This document shows, piece by piece, positions 11,339-22,500 of a DNA stretch of 64,000 nucleotides. The stretch is from positions 978,018 through 1,042,017 of the forward strand of contig FN649741.1 in NCBI GenBank assembly GCA_000310025.1. Direction: 5' to 3'. The first letter of the stretch is position 1; each line of letters opens with the position of its first letter. This DNA is from Ectocarpus siliculosus. Taxonomy: Eukaryota > Sar > Phaeophyceae > Ectocarpales > Ectocarpaceae. The notes beneath the pieces were generated by a model that was not told where the DNA came from, did not search any database, and was given only the letters and a program-made list of their open reading frames with translations. Made by a program: the position numbers and the translations under genes.

Positions 11339-12305
11339 TTAGCATTATCTTTATATACCGCGTTTAGTGTGCCATGTCACGTATACTGATACCGGTATTG
11401 TTTTTTTGTGCTACTGAAATCGCTCATGATGTATGTGATATCGTGTACTGTGTACTATTCAACAGAATACCTATAACAGCAGTCTTTATCAGTTGATACT
11501 GATATTTCTAACAACAAGTCCAAAAACGGCCTTCTCACGAAACACCGAGAACGTCACATTCCACATACCTGTAGCAACAATTATATCGGCAACATCATGT
11601 GCGGTCGGCCAACAACGCCATAGACGGGGTTGGGAATGCCTAAGACATGCTGACGGGGATCGTTAGGCACCACCACCCGGCGATGCAGCTGCTATAGGTA
11701 GATCAGCTAGCGCCTTTGACAGGACACGGATGAGAAACAAGGTTCACTCGATTCCCGCGATCAGATGGCAACCAAGCCGCAGATCGAATGCGTCAAGTTA
11801 GCCAATCAAACCTAAAAGGGACGGGGGCGGAAACCCGAAGAGTAGGACGGATGCCCGGGTCACTTCGAATAAAAATATCGAAAACAATATTTGATGAGTA
11901 CGAGTAATAAGGGCGCCAATATTGTGGCCGACGTTCGGGGTGCCATGCACCAAGGTGACACACACGCAGTCGGCGCATGAAAGATCGATACTAAACCAAG
12001 CATTGAAACCGAGTTCGCCGAATTAGCGCCACTGGCGGGTTTAACGATCGATTTCCGACACCGCTGCATGTGATTCTTTGCCTCCCGGTCATTTTTTCAC
12101 CTACTACCCGAGCGTTTGAAGTCCTTCAAAGGCCCTCTCCATGATCGTGTCTCTACCCTCAGGTGCCTCGGCCTGCTGGTGTCCAAAATGGGCTCCTGGC
12201 TCTACATTCTTGGCCGGTGTGTGTATCCGGGCGGAAAAGGTGATTCATAAAGTCGTATCCTACGCATAGATCATCCGAATAGGCTAGATACACCAGTGTT
12301 GGCTT
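11339..12305. other. Intergenic, nothing recognised
   Basis: AT-richer stretch between the LTR element and the 3' end of the FKBP-like gene. Reading frames are short and none resembles a known family. Confidence 0.6.
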
Positions 12306-13139
12306 TTATGCATGGGTGTCTTGGTACCCCGTTCTCTCCGACAGCAAGCCCGGGTCCCCCACCGCCGACTCCTCATCGTCTGGTACCAGCGCTTTCACGG
12401 TGTTTCCCCCTCTCCTCAGCGATCTCAGCAAGGCCGTCAGGCGCCTCGCAGCCCCGTAAGACGACACCACACTCGAAAGGCGCGATCGGAGACGGAACAA
12501 CGCGTCGTCTATCCTGTCCCTGAGCGCTCGCCGGACCAGCAGCCACTTCGCGCTCCGGTGCCCGATGGCCGCCACCTGGACTGCGAACACCAGAGTGACG
12601 TAAGGCGGGATGTTTCTCGAGGCGTACACCTCCCCGAACCCGTAGTCCGACCGTACTTCCACTCGGGCCCTTTCACCGAGACTCATGTGGGACACCGCCA
12701 CGTCTAGCCCTCTCAACACGGACCCCCTGGTGTGGTATAGAAACCGACAGTCGACGGTTCCGCGGACGAAATTCGCCCCGCTCTGCTCGTCCGTCAACCC
12801 CAGCTGGTACCACTGCATCCGAGAGCCGGTCATCGCGACTCCCATCAGCGCCTTCATCCCCCGCTTCACGTTCAGCACTCGCTTGTGCAGGCTCAACAGT
12901 CTGTGTCGCTGCCCCCAAATTCGCTGAAGAATGTTGCGGGCCACCGGTGTGTCTGCCCGGATCTGAAGGCGAGGGATGACCTTGGTTTCCAGCCATACGG
13001 ATTTGCCGTCGTCCAAATACTCCACCAGAACACCTCGGCCCTCTTCCAAACGCTGGACGCTTGCTGCTCGTGGTCGAAAAGAAGTGCGCGGCAAGGGGAC
13101 ACACAAAATGTAGGGCAAGGAGGTAACTATCTCCGTCAA
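12306..13139 (-). CDS. FKBP-like domain protein, 277 aa
   Basis: Single open frame. Residues about 118-185 resemble the C-terminal half of FK506-binding-type peptidyl-prolyl isomerases: VLRGLDVAVSHMSLGE, then SDYGFGEVYA, then NIPPYVTLVFAVQVAAIG. The active-site Trp of the VIxGW motif is Leu here and the first beta strands are short, so isomerase activity is doubtful; FKBP8/FKBPL-type non-catalytic domains are a closer analogy. The N-terminal half (EYLDDGKSVWLETKV onward) and the Arg-rich C-terminal helix region are not recognised. The start at 13139 is chosen because only about 220 bp separate it from the stop of the upstream gene on the same strand. A small 5' exon cannot be excluded. Confidence 0.65.
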   Translation of the reverse strand: MTEIVTSLPYILCVPLPRTSFRPRAASVQRLEEGRGVLVEYLDDGKSVWLETKVIPRLQIRADTPVARNILQRIWGQRHRLLSLHKRVLNVKRGMKALMGVAMTGSRMQWYQLGLTDEQSGANFVRGTVDCRFLYHTRGSVLRGLDVAVSHMSLGERARVEVRSDYGFGEVYASRNIPPYVTLVFAVQVAAIGHRSAKWLLVRRALRDRIDDALFRLRSRLSSVVSSYGAARRLTALLRSLRRGGNTVKALVPDDEESAVGDPGLLSERTGYQDTHA

Positions 13140-13358
13140 CGCTTGTTTGCCTTTTGGGTTTCCGATTGGGACAGAAAATGAGTGTGTTTGAAAGAACGAA
13201 TCTAACGCTGTTCTGGCATACGGGAGTGTGTATAGAGAGGTGTCCGTATGACCGACGGCACTTTTTGACGACTGAAGAGAGTGGGCCCCCGATGTCTAGG
13301 CCAAAATCAGCACGAAAAACACTACTGGAAGACGAAGAGGGGGGAGGGTCGGCGTGAA

Positions 13359-16251
13359 TTAGATATGCAAAGTACTAAAGAAGGAAGACTTTAAGGGGTG
13401 GACCGGAATCACCATCTCACCGTCACGATAGCGAAAGGAGTCTCGGGTAGTCTTCTTCCCTTTTCTTGAAGCCCGCGGTTCGGCCTTGGGTGATGCTTCC
13501 TCGACTCGACTACCCCCTTCTTCGACACCAGCATTTGTTGTTTCTTTCGGCGCGTGATCTGCTGCCCCATTCTCCTTTGCCAACTGATCCTCCTCGTTCG
13601 TTTTAGACTCAAGAATTGTCTTGCGTTCGCGAGGTGCTCCCGGCGTCAGACTCTCGCTACCTATGGTGTTGCCAGCGTCGGTCTCATGCCCGACGGCATT
13701 GGAAACACCGACGGTGATCGTTGTTGCTATGTTGGTTGAAACGCCGCTTGTCTCGGCATCGCCCCTTGGCGCCACACTCACCGTATGGTCTGGCCCGGGA
13801 AGGAGGCCGCCAGCGTCGAGAGTGCTTTCGTTTTCGGTACGTACTTCAGTCTTCTCTCCGAGCTTTTCGACGTTGAGAGCATCGAAGCTTGCTTTGGTGT
13901 CATTCGAAGCCGGGTTGTCTTCGCCGCCGGACACTTGCGCATTCCGACATTCCGCATTCCGGCTTGCTCCCGGAACGATGCCACCGTCTACTTGTCGGTG
14001 TTCCCTCAGCGGCGGTTTTTCAATCTCCTCATTTTGTTTAGCTTCTTCGTGGTGTTTTTCTCCTTGGCGTCCTCCCTCCCTCGTGCAATCTTCATCGTCC
14101 ATGCCATCTTCCAAGACTGCTGCTTCTACTGCTGCTGTTGTTGTCGCTGCTGCCTCTTCTACTGCCCTTGCTCCCTCTTGGTTACCGTCAGCTTCAGCCC
14201 ATTGGTTCTTCTGCTCCTCCACGTTTGTTTGTGGTTCATCTTTGCATCTCGCAGCTTCCGCTCCCACGCTCAACACCTGGGCACGACCCTCCTCCACTTC
14301 TTTATTTTCTGCCGCCCCTTGACCCTCATGGAGTCGCCTCTGCGAATCTTTTTCCGCCTCAAGCGCTCCACCCTTCTTCTTTTTCTTGTGTCTTCTCTTC
14401 TTCTTAGTGGATGCCGTCTCCACAACCTCAACATCCTCGTGGACTGCTTCCGCGTCGTGCTGCTGGCTCTTGATGCGCGGGTCTTGGGGAACCCCGACGA
14501 TCATTTTCCCGAGCCCCGCTTCGTCAAGCTCGTTCTCCTGAAACATCTGTACGAATTCGAAAATCTTCTCCATGTCTGCCTCTCCCATCGCCTGTTCGCC
14601 GGCATCTGCCCCCTCATCACCGTCCTTGCTCTCCACCAACTGCTTGATTTGCGATCCGGTCAGCTCAATCTGGCCCAGCACGTCATTGCTTCCGAACTGA
14701 TCCCAGTCCAAACACACCACTCGCAGAGTGGACTTCTCGACAGAGTTGGGTCCATCTTTGTCGACTTTGAAGGCGAAGATCTCCAAATCCCATACGGGAT
14801 CCAGGGTATCGTTGATGTAGGCGGTTTTGCCGACCAGTTCGTCATTCCAAAACACCTGGTCACCGACAATGTACGTGTGATAGGATCAAGGCTTGGTGTG
14901 ACAGCGAAGAAATGCATCACGAAGGCGAGTCACGTGACGTTTTGCTATCCAAACCTTCTGTAACAGGTTATTACTAATTAGTAGGAGTTAAATACCTATT
15001 TCCGAAGGTCTTACGCAGAAGTAACCCAAGGGTTTGTCCGGTGTCACCGAGTCGTCGAGACCAAGGGGTTCGTGGATATCAGACACTGGGGTGAAATGCC
15101 ACCGAGAATGAACTCTCGGCAGGGTACTTCAAGAAATCTTGACTTCAGCATAGTGAAGTCATCTGATCTGACGCTAATGTTGAATGTTGGGAAAAGTACA
15201 ACAACAGCAGCGAAACACCCTACTTGTACCCCACTAGCCCGAAGCATTTAGTTCCGCCAGTCTGTGCACGATATTCTTGTTTCTTCTCCAATCGTCTCAC
15301 CTCGCAGTATGGGTCACTCAAGCTGAACGGGTCCGCCTTTGGGACATTTTCGGCTTCCATGATGTGGACGTAGAGCTTGCTCCCGAGAAGAGCAACACGA
15401 ATGCCGAGCTGTCCTCGACTCTGTTTTGGTTTCAAATCAAACGAGATGGCCTGATTCTCGTCTGCCTCACCGCTTCGTATTTGCCGCAAGATGGGAAGGA
15501 TTTCGGCATCGCTGAGGGAAATTTGTCCCAGAAAATCATTCTTCGACAGGCGATCCCAGTCATAGAGCTCTATTCGGAGCTTTGGCAAGAGCGCACCGGC
15601 GTTGAAGAGCGCTGAAGAGCCCTCGCCACCGTCCAGCGCTGCCAAAAACTCTGCAGCAAGGGGTAGCACGAACGTTTGATTCGCCCACTTCGGGTTGAGA
15701 GTCATGTGCTTTGTGGTTGTGGCACCGACGAAGTTGTTTTTCCAGTACACGGCGCAGTAGGGGTCACTGGCACCCATGATGTCTGCTGCGGCTATCCCTG
15801 TGCACCCGCGAAGCTGGAGGTGGATGCACGGGCCGGAACAACCACTCTGAAACGTGAGCGGCTGTTTCGCGAGAAACGTGTCCTCTACCGCCACGTCCGA
15901 CTCGTCCGTCGTCAAAATGTAGTCGAGGGTCACCCAGTCGTGCATCTTGGCAAACGTGACACCGTCGCCATCTGCAAGCGTTTGGACGGTGACAGGATCT
16001 CCTTGCACTATCGGGTGCGGCTTATGTCCTTCCTTCCCTTTCCTCTTCGTCAGGTGGTAGTCGAAGAAGCAGGGCTCGCAAAACGGTCGCGGATCACCAG
16101 TGTTTCCGCACTCGTAGCAGAGGAAAAACGCCGGGGTGCTGACTCCCCCCCGCAGGCATTGCTTGCACTGCATCGGAGAGTTGTCCTCATCGAACTCAAG
16201 CTGCTCCTCTAGAGATCGGTACCGCAGAGGATCTATCATGATGACAAACAA
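13359..16251 (-). CDS. Zinc-finger plus tandem C2-domain protein with acidic/basic tail, about 815 aa
   Basis: Two exons, 16251-15301 and 14855-13359, joined GAG|GTGAG to CAG|GTG in phase 0. Residues 29-82 hold a Cys/His-rich finger (CKQCLRG, CYECGNT, CEPCFFDYH) of B-box-like or ZZ-like type. The first C2 domain (about 143-270) contains ASDPYCAVYW and LYDWDRLSKNDFLGQI. The second (about 296-390) is split by the intron exactly inside the SDPYCE|VFWNDELVGKT calcium-loop segment and also keeps DWDQFGSNDVLGQI. Both C2 copies retain Asp residues used for Ca2+ binding. A long tail follows, rich in Glu, Lys and Ala, with a KKKRRHKKKKK basic patch. Ca2+-dependent membrane association is inferred. The gene starts 291 bp from the divergent plastid gene, so they may share a promoter. 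Confidence 0.88.
14856..15300 (-). other. Intron of the C2 gene
   Basis: 445 bp, GTGAG at the donor (15300) and a cag acceptor (14856). Removing it restores a continuous second C2 domain. No transposon is recognised within it. Confidence 0.85.
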
Positions 16252-16542
16252 AACTACGGAAGAATTCCTCGCAACCAGTGATGCCCCAAAGCTCTCCCAT
16301 TGGTATCAAGCTCCCGAGTGACGAATCTCTTGATGCAGCCCCATAAACAGGAGGTGTCTTCACGACCAACAACACGCGGCCTTACCAGCAGCAGACATTG
16401 TCGTATCCTCGTGTGAACAGATCTACGAAATCTACGGTTGGTTGCGAGCGGCGGAATTTCCCGAAACCTGTCCAATCTCGCCGCATTCCTTCGTGTACAA
16501 CGTACAACCCGTGCGTTGTCAACGAACACATGTGTCGGTAAC
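16252..16542. promoter_or_regulatory. Putative bidirectional promoter interval
   Basis: 291 bp between the ATG of the C2 gene (minus) and the ATG of the DUF2993 gene (plus). No TATA box stands out. Assignment rests only on the head-to-head spacing. Confidence 0.4.
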
Positions 16543-18792
16543 ATGAGGTCTACAGCGGTTGGAGCGGTGTTGTGGGTACTCCTACTCGAGGCCACAGTTA
16601 GAAAAACGTGTGCTTATGTCGCTCGTGCTCCGCTTCCACGGTTTAGTCGAAGAGCGCGGCCGGTTCAGTCCCTCGAGATGGGAGCTACTTCCGGCCTGAT
16701 CGAGGTACTGACTGAGGTGTATAGTACTGGCGGCTGCACAGGAGTCCATATGCATACGACACCAATAGTCTACACCCATAGCTTTTGCACTACATGTCAT
16801 GTGTTTTATGCCACAGAGGGGATGTTTCGATGGATCACATGATCGCACATACTCAGATCAGTTGGATCATAACGTTTTTTCCGCACAGACACTAATTACT
16901 GCCGCCGTTGCTGCTGCCGTTTGCGTCATCGCGCGGGCGGAAAGACCACGGCATGCCAGGTGATGCGACTTGTACTTCGCAATGGCAGAGAGACGCACGT
17001 GTCCTGTTCTGTGGATAGCGACGCATTGGATCTGCTGCAAGGAAGACTCAGAGGGGCGTCCGTTCGGGGACGAGGCTGGGCGAGCCGATTGGGCTTAACT
17101 GCAAGGTACAGAACTGTATTTCCGTTCTCGATTCAACGCATGCATCGGAGAGGAGCTACACAGCAGGAATCACAGGAGAGCTGTTTGATCTCTATCCCCA
17201 TCTCTCTATTCAGGGTGGCTAGCACAACGGCAGCAATGATGCTGCTGCGAAACGACTTCTTCAAAGTACATTGGCATCCTGTATCGTGGAACCAACTCTG
17301 CTCCTCCATTTCGTCGAGCCCTACACTACCCCTCTGGCATCCAGACTACTCTCTGTACAACCCACACGGCTGGCCTGGACAACGTAACATGCCGATTTCG
17401 TCCACAGTATGTAGAAACGTGACGTTATGTACAAGGTTTTTCTAAAAATGGAAGGGGAAGAGAGACCGCCAGAGAATAGTACGTTTATAGATATAGAGCC
17501 AAGTGTACATCAGCAGCTTTGAGAGCTATTGTAGTACAGTGTTATTGTATGTACAGTGTTATGGGTATTTGGAGCCTTAGACTAGGATATCATCTGGGCG
17601 ATAGGCTTCGGTACAACACTGAGCAAGGTAAACACGCTTGCACATCGCTTGCTACTGCTAGTAACCATTGTGCCGCTACGTGCCTAAAGTCGGAATACTA
17701 GGAATCTGGGCAGGTGGTCGGGATATTTCTGAAATGCATACCCGCCCAGATGATATCTTAGTCTAAGGCTCCAAATACCGTAACAAAAGTATCTACTCCC
17801 GAAAGGACGTGATGAAGTTCCTCTACAGGCTGGCGGCGTCTCTTGGAGTGCTTGTGCTGTCGCTGGCAGTGGTGGTGGGGCACCCCGTTGGCGACATCCC
17901 AATCCTATCCGTGGTCAACTTTTCCTGGTGCCAAACGATTTGTAACATGATTGGCTAGCGCCTTCCGAAGGGCTAGAGGGCCAAATAGCTCTCTTCTGCG
18001 CTTCGGTCCATACCCAACAAGAGCCATTTCGCTCCTGAGAGGGTGTGCACGCACCCAGCAACACGATACTCGCACGTTTAGCAGGAAGCATGCCTGCGGT
18101 AGTTTCTACTGGTGCGGGATGTGGATGTACGTGGGCACTGCACCCCAAGGGCTCTGTTAGCGATCCGAAGCCCTGTTCTCCCCAACCCCCAACACGGTTT
18201 GCTTGCGCGTCCCATCTCTTCCCTACCGACGCGCTTCGCTCGCAGAAGCATCGACGTGGACGTGGGCATAGTCCGCCTTGACGTAGGTGCGCTGTTCCGG
18301 CATCGCGTCCTCCAGTTCGAACAACCCCCCCCCTCTGGAAACGCCATCGTCGTGTTCAGCGCCGAAGACTTCGGCAACTTTCTAGCTCACCCGCTTATTC
18401 GTCGAACAGTTGTGGCCGGCCGAAGCTTCGTGTTTGATCGGCAGGGGGTGGTTGTTGACCCGAGAAAGCGCACGGTGGCGTTTGGCGGGGTGTGGGGCGC
18501 CGAGAAGCTGCGCATCGAACTTAGCCAGGCAGCCGCCCGTGCACCTTTAGTGTCGGAAGTTGTCCGGAGTGTCGATGATGGCGACCATGATAGCGGTCTT
18601 ACAGACGATGATGCCATTGCCTCTGACATGAGCGAATTCTTCAACAACCTTGAGGTAGACCTTGACGGCCCCAGGTTATCATTCTCTTCGTTGTCGTTTG
18701 AGGGTAGCGGGATTGAGGGTGGGAGAGTAAAGCTCGCCTTGGGAATTGTGGTGCGCAAGCTTCCAAGTATCCGAGCGGTAGCGTCCTTTTGA
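16543..18792 (+). CDS. Predicted plastid DUF2993 (LmeA-like) protein, about 288 aa
   Basis: Proposed exons 16543-16716 (or ending at 16704), 16960-17105 and 18246-18792, all phase-consistent. Exon 1 encodes a hydrophobic signal peptide (GAVLWVLLLEA) followed by TCAYVARAPLPRFSRRARP, a Ser/Arg-rich stretch like a heterokont plastid transit peptide. Exons 2-3 give ALDLLQGRLRGASVRGRGW, then SRLGLTAR, then DVDVGIVRLDVGALF and NAIVVFSAEDFGNFLAHPL, the order seen in DUF2993/LmeA-type proteins of cyanobacteria and plastids. A lipid or membrane-associated role in the plastid is inferred from the family only. The first intron join is the least certain: GAG|GTACTG and GAG|GTGTAT are both usable. Intron 2 holds a MITE. 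Confidence 0.68.
17555..17785. mobile_element. MITE with tgttatgggtatttgg ends
   Basis: Left end tgttatgggtatttggagcc (17555) is the inverted copy of the right end ggctccaaataccgtaaca (to 17785), and the pairing extends about 45 bp inwards (gatatcatctgggcg). 231 bp, non-coding. A partial second copy lies at about 29325-29462. It sits in the second intron of the DUF2993 gene. Confidence 0.82.
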
Positions 18793-19585
18793 TCATGTGT
18801 GGGTGGTGTGTAGTGTAGCTATGCGTATGTGTGACTCACCATCCTTCTTGCCCCTGTTCCCAATCCGAAAAGTGTCACCGCACTTACCTGTTTTTAATCC
18901 AGCAGCGACGGTGCTGTTGCCGAATACAGATTTTTTTTTTTCCCGATCGCGAGTATGTACCCAGCGCTTTTCGTACTTGCTTACGGTTTCAATGGCAATC
19001 CCGCCTCGGATTTTCCGATTATTGACTGCAGTACCAATAAATCACGAGGGGCAAAGCAACAACTTTGCGCCTATTAGTCCGCGTGCTCGACATGCAAGCA
19101 AACCTACCGGAACAAAGGTAACAACACCAAGTCAAGCAAGGCTGACGAAACCATGGGGAGGCCAATCTTACATACTTTGACGTACGCATATGTTCTTGCC
19201 GAATTGGCTTCTTGCTCGCTGAGCTTGTACAGCCCACGAGACAGTGAAACTTCCGTCCCATCCCCCGGAACACAATAAATATACCTTCTCTTCAACGATA
19301 TCCCCACTCTGTTGTAGGCGATGCTGCCACCGCATGATGTACGTCTGGGTGTTGGCAGGCATTGCTTGTCACAGCTCCCACTTCAGAAAGATTAATCTCA
19401 CAGAGCCGGAATTTAACGAGGCACGGAGGTGCCACCGACAAATGACACCCCGAAAAGACACGATGAAGTGTTTCAAGGGTCCACAAGCTCGACGATTCCC
19501 GAGCAAGCACATCCCTCTATCGGAACCGTCTCTGAGCAACAACGCACAGATTGACGTGTACGGTCTGCACACACACAGGCATTGT
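18793..19585. other. Convergent intergenic region, nothing recognised
   Basis: Separates the 3' ends of the DUF2993 gene (plus) and EXO1 (minus). No repeat or coding match seen. Confidence 0.6.
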
Positions 19586-22500
19586 TCAGCGCTTGGACAC
19601 CGCCGCCGCGCGGCCAAAGAACGACAGCATCGTCGCTCCTTTTCTAGGCGGCTCAGCCTTACCTCCCACCCCTAGCTTCGACTTCTTCCCTCGACCGCTT
19701 CCGCTTCCGCCACGCGAAAGCGGGCGCTTAGGGGCGGCGGGTGTGACCCCGGCGAACTCGGCCGCGGCAGACACGGTCCCGCTTGGGGCCGCCGCCGCCC
19801 GGCGCGCTCCACAATCTTTGTGATCTTCTCCCACCGCGTGCGCAGCGCCTCTAGTTGCGTTATCCTCTCCCCCTTCTTTCTGGGCACAAGCCGTCAGGCA
19901 TCCCTTGCTCAGCCGAGACCACGCGTCTGGATCTCCTCCCCCATACGCCGTGGGACGCAGGGCATCGTCATCACCTCGCAACCGGGTATCGGCAGCCGTA
20001 AGCGCATCGGGTGTGTGGAAACTAGCGGCCATCGCACCTGCTGCGGCCGAACCCCCCGGCTTTCTTGCGAACGGGTTGGGGGCTGCAGTGGGCGTCGAAG
20101 AGCTATCAGCAACCCTTCCGCGGCGCCCAGGCGTTGGTCCGGATCCGCAGGCGAGAACGATCTCCGAAACGTCTTGCAAGCCCGGCGCCGGATATTGCGT
20201 CTTCTGCTGCGAGAACAAGTTTTCCTTCTCCTCTTCCGCCCTCGATCTCGCTCGCTCAAACATGTCCTTGAGCAGTCCGCCACCGCCACTACCACCGCGC
20301 TTGCCTGCCGAAGCCTGGGGTTCGCGGCCCCTCCGATCCCGACCCTGTTTCTGCCCCTGCTGGGTAGACGGACGCGCCCCCCGCGACTCATTTCGCTGGT
20401 TTTTCGACCAACTCGGTGTGGTTGTCGGCAAGGTGGCGCTCCGCGGGCGGTCAGAGGGTGCGATGCTCCGCCGCTGGCCGCTACAGCTGGGACGGGGTTG
20501 ATGCGTTTCGGCACGCCGAACCCCCGCCGCCCCCGAAGCGGGAAACGTTTCGGCTGTGACGGCCTCTCCCGTGACCGGGTCTACGTTGCCGCGAGAGATG
20601 TTCACCATCATCTCGTCCTCGATGGGCTCCCTGGCAAGACGGACCGACACGTGGGNNNNNNNNNNNNNNNNNNNNNNNNNNNNNNNNNNNNNNNNNNNNN
20701 NNNNNNNNNNNNNNNNNNNNNNNNNNNNNNNNNNNNNNNNNNNNNNNNNNNNNNNAAGGATCTCGTCCATCTTGCCTATCTGAGCTTTACTCTTCCCAAT
20801 CAACTTCGCTATGTGTGCGTCCCATGAGCACTCCTTCGAAATCTCTACTCCCAGGTACGTATACTTGTCTACTACCGGTAGTTCTTCCTCCCCCCATTTC
20901 CATTTGAATTCTACGGGATTTTTCTTATCTTCGTTACAGACCACTACTGCGCATTTTCCTACGTTCGCCGACAGTCTCCATTTTCGGGTGTATCCTACCG
21001 CCGCATCTATTTGTTCTTGCAACCCTTCTGGTGTTTCGGATACCCCCACGAAATCATCTGCAAGCATCAGTCCGGACACACTCTTTCCCTCTACTTGGAC
21101 TCCCTGTCTTACTGCTTCAACCGCCCTTATCAAATCGTTGATGTAAATCTTAAAAAGAGTGGGTGACATCGTACAGCCCTGTGCGACTCCTTGGAGTATA
21201 TCCACGTACTTCGAAATTTCCCCATCCAACATCACCGCACTTCTTGTGCATTCTGTCATCTTTTTCAACATCCTCCACATTTTCCCCCGGATGCCGATGT
21301 CCCACATATTTTTCCACAATCCATTGCGCCATACGGTGTCGTAGGCTTTTTGTATATCGAGGAAGAAACAGTATGTCGTACGCCCGGCGTCTTTCCTACC
21401 TTGGATGATTTTACTCAACGTATATACATGGTCTACACAACTACGATCTGGTCTAAATCCAGCTTTGTCCTTCGCTGATCTTTTGTTTCCCCTCCAACAT
21501 GTCTCCCATTCTATTGTCTATCATCTTGCCAAACAGTTTCCCCACTGTGCTCAACAGGGTTATCCCTCTATAATTCCCCGGGTCAGCATTATCCCCCTTT
21601 TTGAACAGGTTCACGACTACTCCTTCTCTCCATCTCTTCGGCGCGTACTCGTGTTTCCATATCCAGTTGAATATCCGGACCAACATGTTAATCATCCCCT
21701 CCCCCCCCTGTTTCAAAAGCTCGTTCACAATTCCATCAGCCCCTGCCGCTTTTCTATTCTTGAGTTTCGCTACGCAGTCCTCTATCTCTTCTCGTGTGAA
21801 CTCTCCCTGCAACCCGTCTACATCACTACGTTCCCTCTGAGATCTTTCAACGTTTTCCTCTGCCCACGAGTTGATTTCCTTCTCAAACTCCGAGTCGAAG
21901 TTGTCGTTGGTGGTGGGTGTCCCAAGTTTGCGGTAGTGCTCTACTAGTACTTCCCTCTTTCCTTTAGAACTGCTTACCATCTTACCCTCGGCAGATCTTA
22001 GTGTCGTTATTTCCGTGTCTCCCCCTCTTTTCTTGCCCACTATCCCTTGAATTCCTACCCACATTTGCTTCATCCCCCCCTCAAAATCTTCGTTAGTCTT
22101 TTGGACTACTTCCTCCCACAGCCCTTTCTTCTTCTTCACGACCAACTCCTTCACCCTCTTTCTACTTTCAACATACTCCTTCCATCCTGCATCTGTTTTT
22201 CCCTGCCGCATATTTTGCGTGTGACTCTCTACGTACTCGAATTGCTTGCTTGATTTCTTCGTCCCACCACTTCACTGCTCTCTTACAAACTATCAACTTT
22301 CTACCTAGAACTCTACTTGCTGTTGTGTTTACCAGCTCTTCCCACCCTTCTATGATTCTAGACCCGGCCTGGTCCCGGCCTTCGGCATCCTTCGGTGTAC
22401 CCATTGCCTCTATCAACTCCGAGAGTTTCTTGTCGTTTATAGCCATCTCTTCTTGGAACTCTACTCTCGTTTCTTCTACTTCTAGCTTATCTATTCTCCA

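Noticed and set aside
13785-14963. 392-aa plus-strand frame
   Set aside because: Antisense to the charged tail of the C2 protein; Phe/Leu/Ser/Cys-rich composition is the complement of Glu/Lys codons.
16889-16959. Exon encoding a hydrophobic ITAAVAAAVCVIARAE helix for the DUF2993 gene
   Set aside because: Phase-compatible, but the family match starts in another frame at 16960, and the implied next intron would be about 29 nt.
19820-20827. 335-aa plus-strand frame running across the gap
   Set aside because: Spans 100 N and is antisense to the EXO1 last exon.
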